Part shown: one piece after another, positions 33,801 through 44,439 of the stretch
Layout: every line of letters begins with the position of its first letter
Position numbering within the stretch: the first letter of the stretch is position 1
Source of the DNA: Tenebrio molitor
Taxonomy: Eukaryota; Arthropoda; Insecta; Coleoptera; Tenebrionidae
Length of the DNA stretch: 64,000 bases
Assembly: GCF_963966145.1 (NCBI RefSeq)
Contig: NC_091049.1
Location: 2,108,001-2,172,000, forward strand
Direction: 5' to 3'
The notes under the pieces: model-generated
Databases searched by the model: none
What the model saw: only the letters and a program-made list of their open reading frames with translations
Told to the model about the DNA's origin: nothing
Made by a program: the position numbers and the translations under genes

Positions 33801-35229
33801 CTGCGAATAACGAGAGAGCGCGCCGCCACCGATAAGCCTGCTGCGATCCGAATCGTCGATAATCCGACGGACGGCAGATGGCGCGCACCGCCGCGATAAG
33901 ATAACCACTCACCCGTTTCCACTTGAAGGTGTAAGCGACGTCCATCAGGCTGAAGTGCGGGGGCAGCACCTCGCCTTCGTAGATGACATCCACCTGGAAG
34001 CAGAAAAAACACATAGAAGTATGGCAAGACGTAATGTAATCGAACGCCGACATCAAAGTTGGCTTTGTTTGTGTGTAACGGCGCGAAAAGCGCTGATTTC
34101 GATTTCTAAACGCTCCGTCAGCGCTGCCATAGACAAGAAAATGTTACGTCACCAACCTTGTGGTTCTGGGTGAGCGCGAACTTCATCCGGATGAACTTCT
34201 GGAGGTGCTTCATCGACACCGCCGCCGGACACTGCAGGAAGCGCTTCTCGCCTTCACCTTTTTGCTCACTCTCCTTCGCACCGTTCACTTTATGTCTGTC
34301 ACCCGCTGCGTCACCCGCCACACTTTTGTCCACCAAGTCCGCCCGATTCGACGACACTTCAACCCCCTCCGACGGGGTCGCGTCCAGGTGCGCCTGGTAG
34401 TACTCCAGCGACAGCGAGATGGAGTCCTCGGGCCCGAAGAACTGACTCTTCTCACCCACGTACGGCGACACCTGCAACCACCAAAACAACTCTCAAAACT
34501 CGCCCAAACTCGAACACCCTGTATATATTTTTTTGAAACATTAACAAACAAACGAGACCAAGATCTGACGTAAATAAATCCAAATTCGAGTGTTATCACT
34601 ACTATTATTATTTTCATTAAAGTCTGTCACAATCACCCACAATCTATTTTTGCAAATCCATTTTATCTGGCGTGATAAGAGCCATTTGGTGTCAATCATA
34701 AAATATAATAACGGCAAAATACGACACGACTGAAACAGTAGCGGTCCCCGAGTTGCCCCTTGTGGTACACCACAGGAACCTTCTCGGTCCCATTTGTTTG
34801 GTCAAGTTTTGCGAAAAAAACAAGTATCTTTACCAAAGAGTCCTGGTCGTTGATCATGTCGCGCTCCCTCTCCAGGACGCTGTCGTCGCTGCAGGAGCTG
34901 CTGGCTCTCACCCCCGTGCTCCTGTAGAAGTCCTCCCGCCGCTGCATCTCTCGGGAGTACAGCCCCGGGACCATCTTGTACACGATGGATTGTATCTGGG
35001 GGTCGGCCCTGAAGATGACCTGGTTCTTCTTCTTGTAGACCGTGTTGCAGGACGGACAGGCCGCCTTGCAGTTCTCGAAGTATCTCAAGATGCAGCCCCG
35101 GCAGAAGACGTGGTGGCAGTCCGTGAGGGTGGTGGCGTCGATGAGGTAGCCGCTGCACAACGTGCACGTCAGCACGTCGTTCAACTCCTTGACGAGGATC
35201 TTCCTCGTGGCCTTTTTCGTGCTTGCCAT
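22811..35229 (-). CDS. Psc: Psc/Su(z)2-type Polycomb group RING-finger protein (PCGF), four coding exons
   Basis: The coding exons are 35229-34834, 34471-34157, 33993-33913 and 24892-22811. All junctions are phase 0 with GT..AG ends, giving 957 codons. The protein has a C3HC4 RING finger (C22, C25, C38, H40, C43, C46, C58, C61) and a RAWUL domain at about residues 133-277. From about 290 to the end it is a disordered lysine-, serine- and proline-rich tail. In the known family the RING pairs with a RING1/Sce protein in PRC1, which ubiquitinates histone H2A, and the basic tail compacts chromatin. The tail separates it from the short PCGF type (L(3)73Ah). It is shorter than the fly proteins Psc and Su(z)2, and I cannot tell which is the closer orthologue. 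The start is the ATG right after an acceptor (TGTTCCCAG), so a 5' untranslated exon probably exists upstream but was not located. Confidence 0.9.
26127..26814. mobile_element. TA-flanked MITE, 688 bp
   Basis: Imperfect inverted ends of about 39 bp (CAGGGTGTTTAAAAATG at the left, CATTTTTAAACACCCTG at the right) with TA on both sides, as in Tc1/mariner derivatives. A second element is nested at 26442-26664. Confidence 0.75.
26442..26664. mobile_element. Nested TA-flanked MITE, 223 bp
   Basis: The ends CAGTTGGTTGCAAAAAAA and TTTTTTTTGCAACCAACTG are inverted copies with TA at both borders. It lies within the element at 26127-26814 and so inserted later. Confidence 0.7.
27296..27971. mobile_element. 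MITE family 'CAGGGTGATTCAAG', copy 1
   Basis: The ends CAGGATGATTCAAGTTTTAC and its inverse (GTAAAACTTGAATCACCCTG) bracket 676 bp that match 61735-62472 nearly throughout in the same orientation. TA follows the right end; the left flank reads AA, probably mutated. No transposase. Confidence 0.8.
29022..30397. mobile_element. Long-TIR element, 1.38 kb
   Basis: Roughly 95-bp inverted ends, starting CAGGGTGTCTCAGCTAAAAC with TA flanks, surround about 1.2 kb without a transposase. An inner inverted repeat lies at 29538-29776. Confidence 0.75.
29538..29776. repeat. Inner inverted repeat of the 29022-30397 element
   Basis: CGTACTATTCCGGACACGG with AATCTTGGCCA is repeated in perfect inverse at the other end, around about 180 nt. 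It is probably a nested MITE. Confidence 0.65.
31270..31390. repeat. Hairpin repeat with CG-rich centre
   Basis: AAAACGAGTTTCATAAG pairs with CTTATGAAACGAGTTTTT, and the centre is ACGAGTCGCGAAGCGCGAG. Followed by the motif TTTTCTATTTTGCACC, which recurs after the element at 31660-31800. Confidence 0.6.
31660..31800. repeat. Hairpin repeat with CG-rich centre
   Basis: The arms are AAGATTTATAAAC..TAGACACGAG..TTATTAG and the inverse around AAGGGCGGAGCG. Outer ends are TATTATGCAACAAG and GAGTTGCATACTATA, then TTTTCTATTTTGCACC. Confidence 0.55.
31875..32635. repeat. Dispersed repeat, inverted copy of 45205-45965
   Basis: The sequence is the diverged reverse complement of 45205-45965. It starts with the MITE end CAGGTGTCCCAGAGTTGCG. 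Both copies share a small frame (MRLSRLL..KHSADAANIQK..) whose near-identity in the two copies reflects repeat conservation and is not shown to be functional. Confidence 0.75.
32781..32905. repeat. Hairpin repeat with CG-rich centre
   Basis: TATTATACTCGTTATATAAG and CATTTTGTCGCAC pair with GTGCGACAAAATA and TTATAAAATTCGTATAATA. The centre is AGCACTCGTCGCTGCGCTCC. Confidence 0.6.
33913..33993 (-). CDS. Psc: Psc-type gene, coding exon 3 (RAWUL core)
   Basis: 27 codons, VDVIYEGEVLPPHF..DVAYTFKWKR, matching the ubiquitin-like core of RAWUL in PCGF proteins. The acceptor is CTTCCAG before 33993 and the donor CGG/GTGAGT at 33913/33912. The exon is 81 nt, so skipping it would keep the frame but delete the RAWUL core. 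Confidence 0.9.
34157..34471 (-). CDS. Psc: Psc-type gene, coding exon 2 (start of RAWUL)
   Basis: 105 codons, VSPYVGEKSQFFGPEDSISL to KFIRMKFALTQNHK. The acceptor is TTGCAG before 34471; the donor CACAAG/GTTGGT at 34157/34156 is weaker but keeps the frame. FLQCPAAVSMKHLQKFIRMK is the conserved first half of RAWUL. An acidic/lysine insert (about 60 residues) precedes it. Confidence 0.9.
34834..35229 (-). CDS. Psc: Psc-type gene, coding exon 1 (RING finger)
   Basis: 132 codons from MASTKKATRK to INDQDSL. They hold the complete RING finger (residues 22-61) and the conserved stretch after it (YKKKNQVIFRADPQIQSIVY). The donor is TTTG/GTAAAG at 34834/34833. The 362-nt intron that follows contains an ACACCCTGTATA MITE remnant. 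Confidence 0.92.
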
Positions 35230-35794
35230 CTGGGAACAATTGGAAATGGAGATGTAAAGAAGTGATAACAAAAAAGGAAAAAAATTGTTAAAGACTTTTA
35301 AAGGGTGACAACAAGATGGCGGCGGTCGTTACATTGCAAAGCAGTGAGAGAAATAAAACGACAAGAGGTGGTGGTTGGAATGTCTAAAAAAAAAAAAAAG
35401 TGAAGAATGAAAAAATGAACATAAAGGAAATAAAATTTGAAAAATAATACAAAAAAGAGAATGATGCAGAAAGAAATGAGAGATTTCCAAGATTATTTAA
35501 ATGGGGTGTGCTACATTGACAATAGAAGAGACTGAAGAAGATAAAATAAAAAATGTGAAGAAAAGAAAAAATACAGATCAATAAGCATCAATTAAGAAAA
35601 AAGAAAAGTTGCTTCATTTTCTCAAAGAGAAAACGAAAAGATCAACGATAGTAAAGTGTACCTAAAGATAGTAAAAGAGGTATCTGCAGAGAAAAAAAAC
35701 TAATGAAAATAAGAAAACGAATTAAATTGGAACAAAAGTGTGTCAAAAAAAGAAACAGAAGAAAAAAATTGTATAGGTATTTTATTTACATTTT

Positions 35795-35935
35795 CTAATA
35801 GCTATTTATGTAAAAAGTCCATAATGTAATGCTTTATTGGACGAGTCGAGTTTATATAAAAATATATAAATATAAATAGAAGAGTCCAATAAAGCATCAT
35901 TATGGACGAGTTGCATACAATATTTTATGTTCAAC
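35795..35935. repeat. Hairpin repeat followed by GAGTTGCATACAATATTTTA
   Basis: GTCCATAATGTAATGCTTTA with TTGGACGAG is inverted in AGTCCAATAAAGCATCATTA with TGGAC. The outer flank GAGTTGCATACAATATTTTA is shared with the hairpins at 20131 and 31660. Confidence 0.6.
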
Positions 35936-36243
35936 TGCATTATTTGTTCAAATTACAAAAAAATAACAGTGACATCTATGTAGAATGACAGCAGGTTTGC
36001 GACTTTATTTATTATAGTAGTATTTATTATTTCGAATAATAAATATCGGACTAGTCCGATAAAGTGGTAGTTCATGGCCTCAAAATAACGTCATAAACCA
36101 TCTATATTTGTCACAGTCGAACATTAACATTTTTATTCTATATTTATACAGTGCGTCAAGCTATTTCTTTTCTCGTACCCGGTATTTTTGTTCTAGATAA
36201 AGAATTATGTAATATCAAGTTATGCTGTAAAAAGAGATCTTTA

Positions 36244-36288
36244 AAAATAAAAGAAGTTTTTCTCTCAATTTGGTAGAGCTTTGTAGAT

Positions 36289-36339
<51 letters not shown>

Positions 36340-36521
36340 AGAGAGAGAGAACTCCAAACTCTCCACTCAATGTCAAAAGAAAGCTTGATAAATTCAGATC
36401 TCTCCAACAAAAAAATAAAAGGAGTTTTTTTCTCTATCTAGTAGAGCTTTGTAGATAAAAGATAGAGAAAGAGAGAACGCCAAACTGTCAACTCAATGTC
36501 AAAAGAAAGCTTGATAAATTC
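36244..36521. repeat. Imperfect tandem duplication around a (GA)n microsatellite
   Basis: Unit 1 (36244-36396) and unit 2 (36409-36521) both run from AAAATAAAAG through TAGAGCTTTGTAGAT to GTCAAAAGAAAGCTTGATAA. Unit 1 contains the expanded (GA)n at 36291-36350; in unit 2 the tract is short. Confidence 0.75.
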
Positions 36522-39249
36522 TTCGCTGGTAATATAAATTCTTCCGACGGCTAAATGTGTTGTCAGTTTAGGTCATCCAGAAAGGAGTTGTAAACTCCGG
36601 CGATGGTTATTATGTGTCTGACGAAAGTGACTTATTCGGGATTTCGGGGCGGTCGCCATTTTGATTCTTTTTTTAAAATAAAGTTTAGGGGTAGTTTACT
36701 TTGTGATTCCAAGTATGTGGTTGGTGTACAACTCCACATAACTTCATAATTCATTTTTTCATTTGTCAAATCTTCCGTTTTGTTAGTTTTCAAAAATATT
36801 TGAGCAACCCAGAGCACTAAATTTGTGTATGAGTGCTTTTTACAGAAAGAATACAACAGAGTTATTTTTTATAAATAGTTTATTTGGATTGTTTTTGTAC
36901 TTTAATAAACATTTTGTTACACGTGGTGTAGTATACCTAGTGACATCACTAATAAAGCACCGGGGCAATTTACAGAGTGAACTAGACACCCCAAGCACTT
37001 CTCGTAGAGACTTGGATTATCTCAAGAATTAATTTACAATTTTTAACACATTTTTAAATTTTGAAAACTACAAAACTCGAAAACTCAAAATTTTCCAAAA
37101 TTTTTAAATTTTTTTTTTACATATCTTTAGATATCAAAAATATTTTTTAAAATAGAAACTCGATAAGCTTCGTCTTGTTCACTTCACATAACATCTGCCA
37201 TTTCACAATCTGCAAAAACAGTGTTGCCTGATTACTGATTTTTTTGTCCTACAAAAAAATATAATTTTGCTTTTAGTAAACTGTCGACGATCTAATAAAG
37301 CCACAAAAGCGACCAACAGGACCTCCACGTGCAAAACCTCCCCCAAGTTCGTCCTGGAGATCCCATTTCCCGATTTTCCACCGTATCCAGCCCTCTCCCG
37401 TCCACCTCCTTGTCAGGTGTGCTGCCGGTGTGGTCATATGGAGAGTGACGCCTGATGTCATGCCTGGCATGGGCTTGCACAGGGCCCCTCCCCATCTCTA
37501 CGCCCACTTCTGGCTGACCCCAGCAACATAATTACGCACACCTGTACGCGGTGATCATCGCCGCGACACCGAAGTGGCCATATTTATTGTACGCGTTCAA
37601 TTGTCCCGAGACAATCGACGAACGACGTGACACGCGCACGCTACATTTTCACACAAAAGGATCCAACAAAATACCTGTGTGCCGGCTGTTTGCCGCAAAT
37701 CGATCACAGCTGGGACAAGCGGCAACGTTGCCGATCACTATTTTATTGCCTCTTTCCACTGAAACCGTTGATTATTTTTCTTTCGTCAAACAAATCTGGC
37801 GCTCAAATAAAAATAACAAATGAAACACGAATTTACAATTACCAATTTACAATCTCGATTTTACAAACGTGCACGTGTGGGAGTTGTTACAACAATTTTC
37901 AACTGAACAATCACGTCGATTGTTTAAATTACAGATTTCTCTCGTATCGACGCCATCTTTTGCGTATTAAATCAACATCACGTGGTACGGTTAATCGATC
38001 AAACTTCTACTAGTGTCGCCATAGCAACATCTACGGATCGCCATTTTGAAAAAGTGTAACACTCTGTATATGATACAACACAACACACATCTAACACAAC
38101 TTCGATTAGCTTTTGTTCCGTTCCGTTTTCACTCTGAATCTAATTGTATACAGGGTCGCCTAATAAAACCTCGTCCTGGCACCAAAAACTCTTTTAACAT
38201 GATGAAAACCAATCGTTAAACTGGTGCGGCCGATTTTGAAACGAACTTATCCCAGAAAACCTCGGCACATGTGCGATTCGCGTCGACAATTTCGTCCTTA
38301 TCGCGCAAACAAACAATTAACTTGATCGTTGCGTACCTCACAAAATCACTCGTTAAAACGGTAAGTTTTTGATAAGGCGAGCTAGACACGAAAGTAAATT
38401 TATTTATTGTGTCCATCTTATCTTTATGTTCGTATTTATGATGGTGGCCACACTACAAAAGAAAAATTGAATGGCCCATAAAAAATAATACGTTACTGAT
38501 TAGAGATTGTTTGTGTGTACAACCCGGTCACTTAATTTTTTAGCTGTGCAAGCGATAATACAAACGTCAAACACTAAACGTGACACTAGATTTGTTTTGT
38601 TTGCTAGTGTTACCATAGCGATGCGATAAACAAATGACTGGGTGCGCTAGTTTCACGATTCGTCGTGTACAATTTGGGGTTGTGTTTGTTGTCCGGAGTG
38701 GCGCGCAACGAACTGTACTGTACAAACAAAATATTGATAAAAAAATGTTTATTGTTCACCCCCCACCCCCGTCGCTCTCGTGTGTAATTCGCACCCCTTT
38801 CCTCGATTCGTTTTTCGTCCGAACCTTCAGAGCATCACCGTGACGTGCCAACCCCCGCCTCCTCACCCGGCCTCACCCTATTGGTGGATAGTCACCCCTT
38901 GTTAATTGCACCGGAGATCCCTCACACTCGACGCCACGAATGCCGATTAGGGGGAGATTTTAGGGTAGACGAAGGGCCACACCCACCTCTTGGAGCTTTC
39001 TGTGATCCTGTTACGCAACCCTTCGAGACCACGTGTCAGGGGTACGCGCCAAGGTCGAGCGAAGGTCCCGCAACCAAAGGGTTTGTTTTATTGCGGAGGA
39101 ACGGGAAGAGGGCGCGTGTGCGTACAGCAATTCGGCGGTGCGCTTCGCCAAATTACTTGATAAGGGTGGGAAGGGGGCGGCGGAGGGTTCGATCGATCGA
39201 AGGGACAGCGACGGCCAGGGCTCGGGGTAGTAGATAATAAGGTTAGCGA

Positions 39250-40429
39250 TAATTTACAGGGTGTGGAGTTCAAGGGTGAAACAAAAGGTGATCAAGGCGT
39301 TCGATTGTTTCGGGTTGAATAGGTGGTTAAGGAGATGAATGGCCAATTGTGAGGGATGAAATGAAGAGTTTTCGGGCCAAATTCCATGGCAACCCTTAGA
39401 AAACAATCGATTGAAAACAAAGAAATCGAAATGTGAAATAAAATCACTTTCTATTATGTTGATACACCCAGTATATCTAAGTACTGTTTGTTGTTTCTCG
39501 AAAAAAAATTAGATCATAATGACAATTTAAAAAATTGTTTAAAAATCAAAAATTGGGGTCGTAACTTAGTTCATCCAATACCTACAGTAGGTATTTCTTA
39601 AATTTTTGAAAAAATTCCACTTTCATTTATTATTATCTAATATCTATTAAAAGAAAATTGTAAATAAAATTTCCCTTTGGCATTTCTTAAAAATTGTGCA
39701 TTTTCTTGGTGTTAATTGAAACACTCGGTATCTATTTATGTTTTTAGTATCTGTACCTAAATTCCAAAATTTTGAAAAAATTTAAACAGGATGGGCCAAC
39801 AACTTGAATATTTTTTTGAACTGTATTTTTGCCAATAAAGAGTGCTGTGGTTCCAAACAGAAATTTGACATTTTTGAAAAAACTTGCACCTTCCTTTGTT
39901 AATTATGGAACAAATGGTTCTGTTGGCTTTTTAGACTTTTTGAAATCAACAAATGAAACTGGTTTGGATGGGTTAATTAAAACACCCTGTATAAATATTT
40001 GTAGGCTACCAAAATTAGGAAAAAAGGTTTAAATTTCATAATGCAATTGTAGGATTTCTATGGTTCCAAAAAATACTTGTTTCTGAAACAGTTACTGATC
40101 AACAGGGTGTAAAATTGTAAAAATTAATTTTTTGACACATCGTATATTTTTCAAGCTTAAGAAAAGTGGTGAAAAGTCAAGACAGAAAAGCAAAAAAAAT
40201 TTTTAATTGTAAAAATTATCAAATTAATTATTGAGGAGGAAGATTTTGTGAGAAATGTGTTAAAAAAATAGAAAATAAAATATAACGACTGTTTCTTTTA
40301 AAAATAAGTTTTTCTGGCTAGATTTGAACAACAAATTATACATTTCCTTAAAATGCGATTAGGAAATGGCAATAAGAGATCTTAAGTGAAAAGAAAAAGA
40401 AAACAAATTAAATTAATTGAAATACCTAT

Positions 40430-40471
<42 letters not shown>

Positions 40472-41690
40472 GTACATAATAGAAGCAAAAACAAAAACTT
40501 AGCGAAAAAACCTACATTTTTACCAATAATGCCAAAATCTGTGGCAAAAAATTCACACTATGGTGAATATGTAGAAAAAAGCAAAGAAGAATAAAATACA
40601 AAAAGCAAAAGAGTGAATGAAATATGTAATAAAAATTTAATATAGGTATACCTACCCAACATAGATAAGTGAGAAGATTTAAATTTTGTAAATAAGTGAA
40701 AATGTAAAAGAAAGAAAGATTTAAAAAAAAAAACAAAAACAAAGTAAAAACTAAATGTGCTAATAAGAGTTTGGAGCAAAGAGATTTTAGAGAGTAGGTA
40801 CCAACTGTTTTTAATTGACAACAATTCTACACTTCATTTGACATATTAACACAACTAAGTTGTCTAATTGAGTACTGCAGTAAGAAACTGCAACAATCTG
40901 ACAGCTTGTACGAGAAGCTTATCACAACTGTATAAAAAACAAAATAAAATACTAATAATATTCGCATTAATGATTTGACAGTTGTCTGGTTTAGCGAAAC
41001 TGGAACAGTACCAACTTATGTAACATTAAATTACCAAATCTCACTTGACAAGCTATCGTAAAGGCATTTTTAACCTCAAAAAATATGTCACGTCGGTACT
41101 TCCTTCTTTGCGTGCGTGATAATGACATTTGTGTTGTTCACCGAGCCGCTATGGCAACAGTGGATAACAAACACGACATCCACGAGTCAGAGCCTACTAA
41201 CAAACTTGTTGACACTTTGTGGAGACCACAGTTAGTAGAGATTTTACGATTTTTTTACTGTTCCACATCAGCTCTTGGTGTTTCTGCACTGTTTACAGTT
41301 GTCATTCAGGGCATTGGAAACAGTTGACTGTCATTCGAAAAAATTATAGAGCGGGGGGGTGTCGTCGTGCCATCAGTTACGCCACTGGATTTTCACATAG
41401 TTAAATTACGGTCTTATTGTTGATTATAAAATAATAACAAGTTCGTGTAGGTCTAGCTCTCATTCATTTGTTTTCATGCTACGGTCCGTTAGCATAAAAA
41501 GTGCCACAACAATAACCGCATACCTACTGTATAAATATTTTTTACAACTACACAAACAAAACAAATATTACCACAGCGATACGTCATATACAGTGCGATC
41601 GCACGACGTTGCACAATTTTTGACAGCCGAAGTGAAAAGAAAAAACAAATGAATGGAACAGCATAAATAATAAAGCGAGATATTGACAGG
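39250..41690. other. AT-rich region with scattered MITE ends
   Basis: CAGGGTGTGGAG (39254), CAGGATGGGCC (39786), ACACCCTGTATAA (39972) and CAGGGTGTAAAA (40104) look like element termini, but I could not pair them. No gene is supported. Confidence 0.4.
40431..40471. repeat. (TAA)n microsatellite
   Basis: About 13 uninterrupted TAA units. It is an unoccupied example of the target type next to which two of the R4/Dong-like copies lie. Confidence 0.9.
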
Positions 41691-41832
41691 ACAGGAAAGT
41701 GTGATGGTGACGTCACGTCCCGGGCGCCATATTAACAATAAACTATCGTTCGATGTGACATTTCACCTCGATTGGCCACGCCGCGCCGCCACGTGACCTT
41801 CACCTCAACACCTCAAACCCATCCGTCACAAA

Positions 41833-42360
41833 ATGGCGATACGTGGCAACGCCGCACCACGTGACGCGCCGAAAATCGCCAAAAAGTCGTATCACGTGAC
41901 CGGGATCGACCCCATCGATCCCGCTGTCGCCGCATTAATTTTGGATGGGCCGCTGGGACCGCGACAGCTGGAGAGGAATTTCCCGAAAACCGCCCCCGAA
42001 AATTATAAACAAGGAGACGCGAAGGTCGCCCTCGCCACCCCTCGGGGAGAAAGCCGACGACGGATCTACCCCAGCGCGCTGACGAAACAACATCATCCCG
42101 GAGCCCTCCAGAAGCGCAACGGAGGAGGACGGAGGATGCGAGTCGGACGGAGAGGGAGACAAAACAAGCCGCGCAGCAAAGGAGAAACGTATAATTTAAG
42201 AGGGACGCACTCTGCCATTACAAATGAGTTAAAAAAAGAAAACGGCCACGGCTCCAACATTACCGGCGGGAGAGAGAGCGCGCGATGGGGGGGAGCGCGC
42301 GCGCGACAGAGACGCCCGACGGTTGCGAGCGGCTCGCGTGACATGATATATTGTAAATAA
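41833..42360 (+). CDS. Open frame of 175 codons in a CpG-rich region, doubtful
   Basis: The frame starts in a CACAAAATGGCG context and ends next to ATTGTAAATAAAG, so a polyadenylation signal overlaps the stop. The product is basic, of low complexity (GGGRRMRVGRRGR), and matches no domain that I know. GC-rich DNA easily yields long chance frames, and other frames here are open too. I list it because of the start and 3' context only. Confidence 0.15.
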   Translation: MAIRGNAAPRDAPKIAKKSYHVTGIDPIDPAVAALILDGPLGPRQLERNFPKTAPENYKQGDAKVALATPRGESRRRIYPSALTKQHHPGALQKRNGGGRRMRVGRRGRQNKPRSKGETYNLRGTHSAITNELKKENGHGSNITGGRESARWGGARARQRRPTVASGSRDMIYCK

Positions 42361-44062
42361 AGAATCTTCACTTGTTTCGGAGCCCGCTTTTGTTTATTTG
42401 GCGTACGTGAAATTTCGGCCACGCGGGGGGCACTCCAATCACGCCGGGGGAGGGAGAGAGGGGAGGCGGGGGGTCGGAAGCGAGCCCCCCCCAGATCAAT
42501 TAATTAATTAATCGAATTAGGTAATCAAAGGATGGTGCGGAGGAGCGTACGGTGTTCGATTGTTCCGGTGCCGCACCGGTGCGAGCGCATCATATCGGTG
42601 GCGGCACGTCGGCGGCGTGTGTTAAAGAAAGCCCTAACAGATTTATCAAGTTACCTCTGTCTTGCGCATTCAACTGTCACCAGCGGATAGCTCCGGAGCA
42701 CACTGCGTTAAAAACGGTAAATGGCAACGGCGGTCGGGGCCCGATCCGGCAACGCCGCATCGCCTACATACACAGATACTGTATTGCATGTTAAAATATT
42801 CCGGTGTTCGGGTCGGTTTTGTGGGCACTTCCGGTTCCCGGATCGGCACCAAACTCGCACAGACCGTCGGCGGGACCTCGCCCTGGGGATCACCGTTTTC
42901 ACCGCGCGAAAATCCGGCCGTTGAGAGGTGGAAAACACTAACGAAGCGCCAACATGTTCCCGCAATAAGAAATTACCGTGTACTAGTCGAGCTTCGGTTG
43001 TTTCCACAGCCGCTTCGACCCGCCTGACTCCGGCCCCGCCCCTAGCCAATCGGCGCGCGGGATTCGTATCGACGTCACGCGGGGGTTAACGAACACACAC
43101 GGTACATGACGAAGCTATAAACGTCCTTTGCGACGCATTCCATTTTGTTATGTGGCACATGTGTGCTTTTCGGCTTTTTTTCGGGGGACCTTCGAGGGGG
43201 TGGTGGGCTGGGGCGGCGGCCGCCTCCGTTCGACTGGACGCCGGTTTATTGCGTTATTGCCCCGTCGTAAAGCCACTAACGCAAACGTGATGGCTGTGCG
43301 ATGACAAAAACGCAACGAACATGGGCCCGACGCGGTTGTGACGTCTCCCAAATGGAGGCGAGATTGTGACATGTGTCGCGGACAAGGTCAAACCCGACTT
43401 TGACTCGATCACAGATCGATCCCTGCTTCCGGAGATAATGTCTGGAGTCTTAAACTTTGATGCCCCGGAAGTGGATCAATTAGATCACGATGGGGTAGCT
43501 CGCCAACTTTCGTCACACAAGATGCTCTCGCAGATGCACCAATTCACATTTTGTGCCCAACGTCCAAAAGCCCAACGCATTTCAACACTCTACTGCTTTC
43601 CCGCCTGCTAGATCTCTCCAGTCAAATCAGCGACTCGCGCCATTTTCGCCGTCACTTGTTTTAACATTTGCTTGCTACGATTCTGTCGCACGATGTGGGA
43701 AGAATATGTTAAGTCAGCGCTCCGAGAAACCTACATTCCTTGCTTTCTTAGATAACTGTCGCTTTTGATTATTATTTTTTCTGTCAAATGTCAAACGAAC
43801 TACATATATCCACTTTACAAAAGATATAAATAGGTAGATCTTTTACAAAAAATGTACGTTATGGAACCTACTCTAGATTTTGATCTTACGTCACCTTTTC
43901 TCTTTACTCGGGTATACCTAGCTAGCTGACATTCACAGAAATTCTAAACCATTTGGTTTTTTTTTGTCCTCTAGTAGGTAGTAATAATAATAATAGGTAC
44001 AGTTACTTTTTGTAACAAAGTTCATGGTTAGTTGATAAGAATATCTGTAAAGATAACTTAGC

Positions 44063-44438
44063 GCGGCCTGAATGCCGCGTCACCGGGTCTGTGGTGGGAA
44101 AAACGTGATTACTAGTTTACTTAATTATCTATGTGCTGGTTGTTGTACTTGGAGGCAATACCCTGAGGCAGTTCAACCTGAATGCAGATTAACTGCAGGG
44201 TCAGTGGGGTCAAGATAAAATTTAAATGTGTTGTTTATAAATTGAGACTTTTGGATGCAAATTCGAAAAACGGTTTTATAATGTTTTTGGCATGCTTTTT
44301 GAAAAGTTTTTAACGTCGGATGTAATAGTTCTATGGAGAGTTTCTGAGGGGTAAATAAATTTATCGTTCTTAATTAATTGATTTGTAAATTAATTAGTCC
44401 GGCCTGAATAACGTGTCGCAGGGTGTGCGGTGAGTCAG
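44063..44438. repeat. Three dispersed copies of a 36-40-nt motif
   Basis: Copies at 44063-44098, 44173-44216 and 44399-44438 share CCTGAAT, a middle GC-richer part and a GGGT..G.GGTG end in the same orientation. They stand out from the AT-rich surroundings. No element ends were found around them. Confidence 0.5.
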
Positions 44439-44439
44439 A

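Larger units (their letters stand above)
24893..33912 (-). other. Last intron of the Psc-type gene (9.0 kb)
   Basis: Bounded by GTGAGT at 33912 and TTGCAG at 24893. It contains at least four inverted-repeat elements (26127-26814 with a nested one, 27296-27971, 29022-30397, 31875-32635) and CG-centred hairpins at 31270-31390, 31660-31800 and 32781-32905. CpG-richer patches at 25130-25800 and 33400-33900 hold no recognised exon and could be intronic regulatory DNA. Confidence 0.75.
35230..43650 (-). promoter_or_regulatory. Presumed 5' region of the Psc-type gene (Pho/YY1-like motifs, GA repeat, CpG-rich patches)
   Basis: GCCAT-type motifs occur at 35313-35323 (AAGATGGCGGC), 36655-36663, 37952-37960, 38040-38048, 41726-41733, 41830-41838 and 43639-43646, next to a (GA)n tract at 36291-36350. 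CpG-rich stretches lie at about 37300-37510, 38600-39240 and 41700-43650. No coding exon is recognisable. The first exon may start near 35320 with no intron, or in a CpG-rich patch far upstream. The function is inferred from position and motif content only. Confidence 0.35.

Noticed and set aside
38845..39237. 130-codon plus-strand frame
   Set aside because: Lies in a CpG-rich patch where frames on both strands are open; no domain, no conserved start context.
39254..39983. Pairing CAGGGTGTGGAG (39254) with ACACCCTGTA (39972) as one MITE
   Set aside because: The sequences next to the two ends are not inverted copies of each other beyond the common CAGGGTG end.
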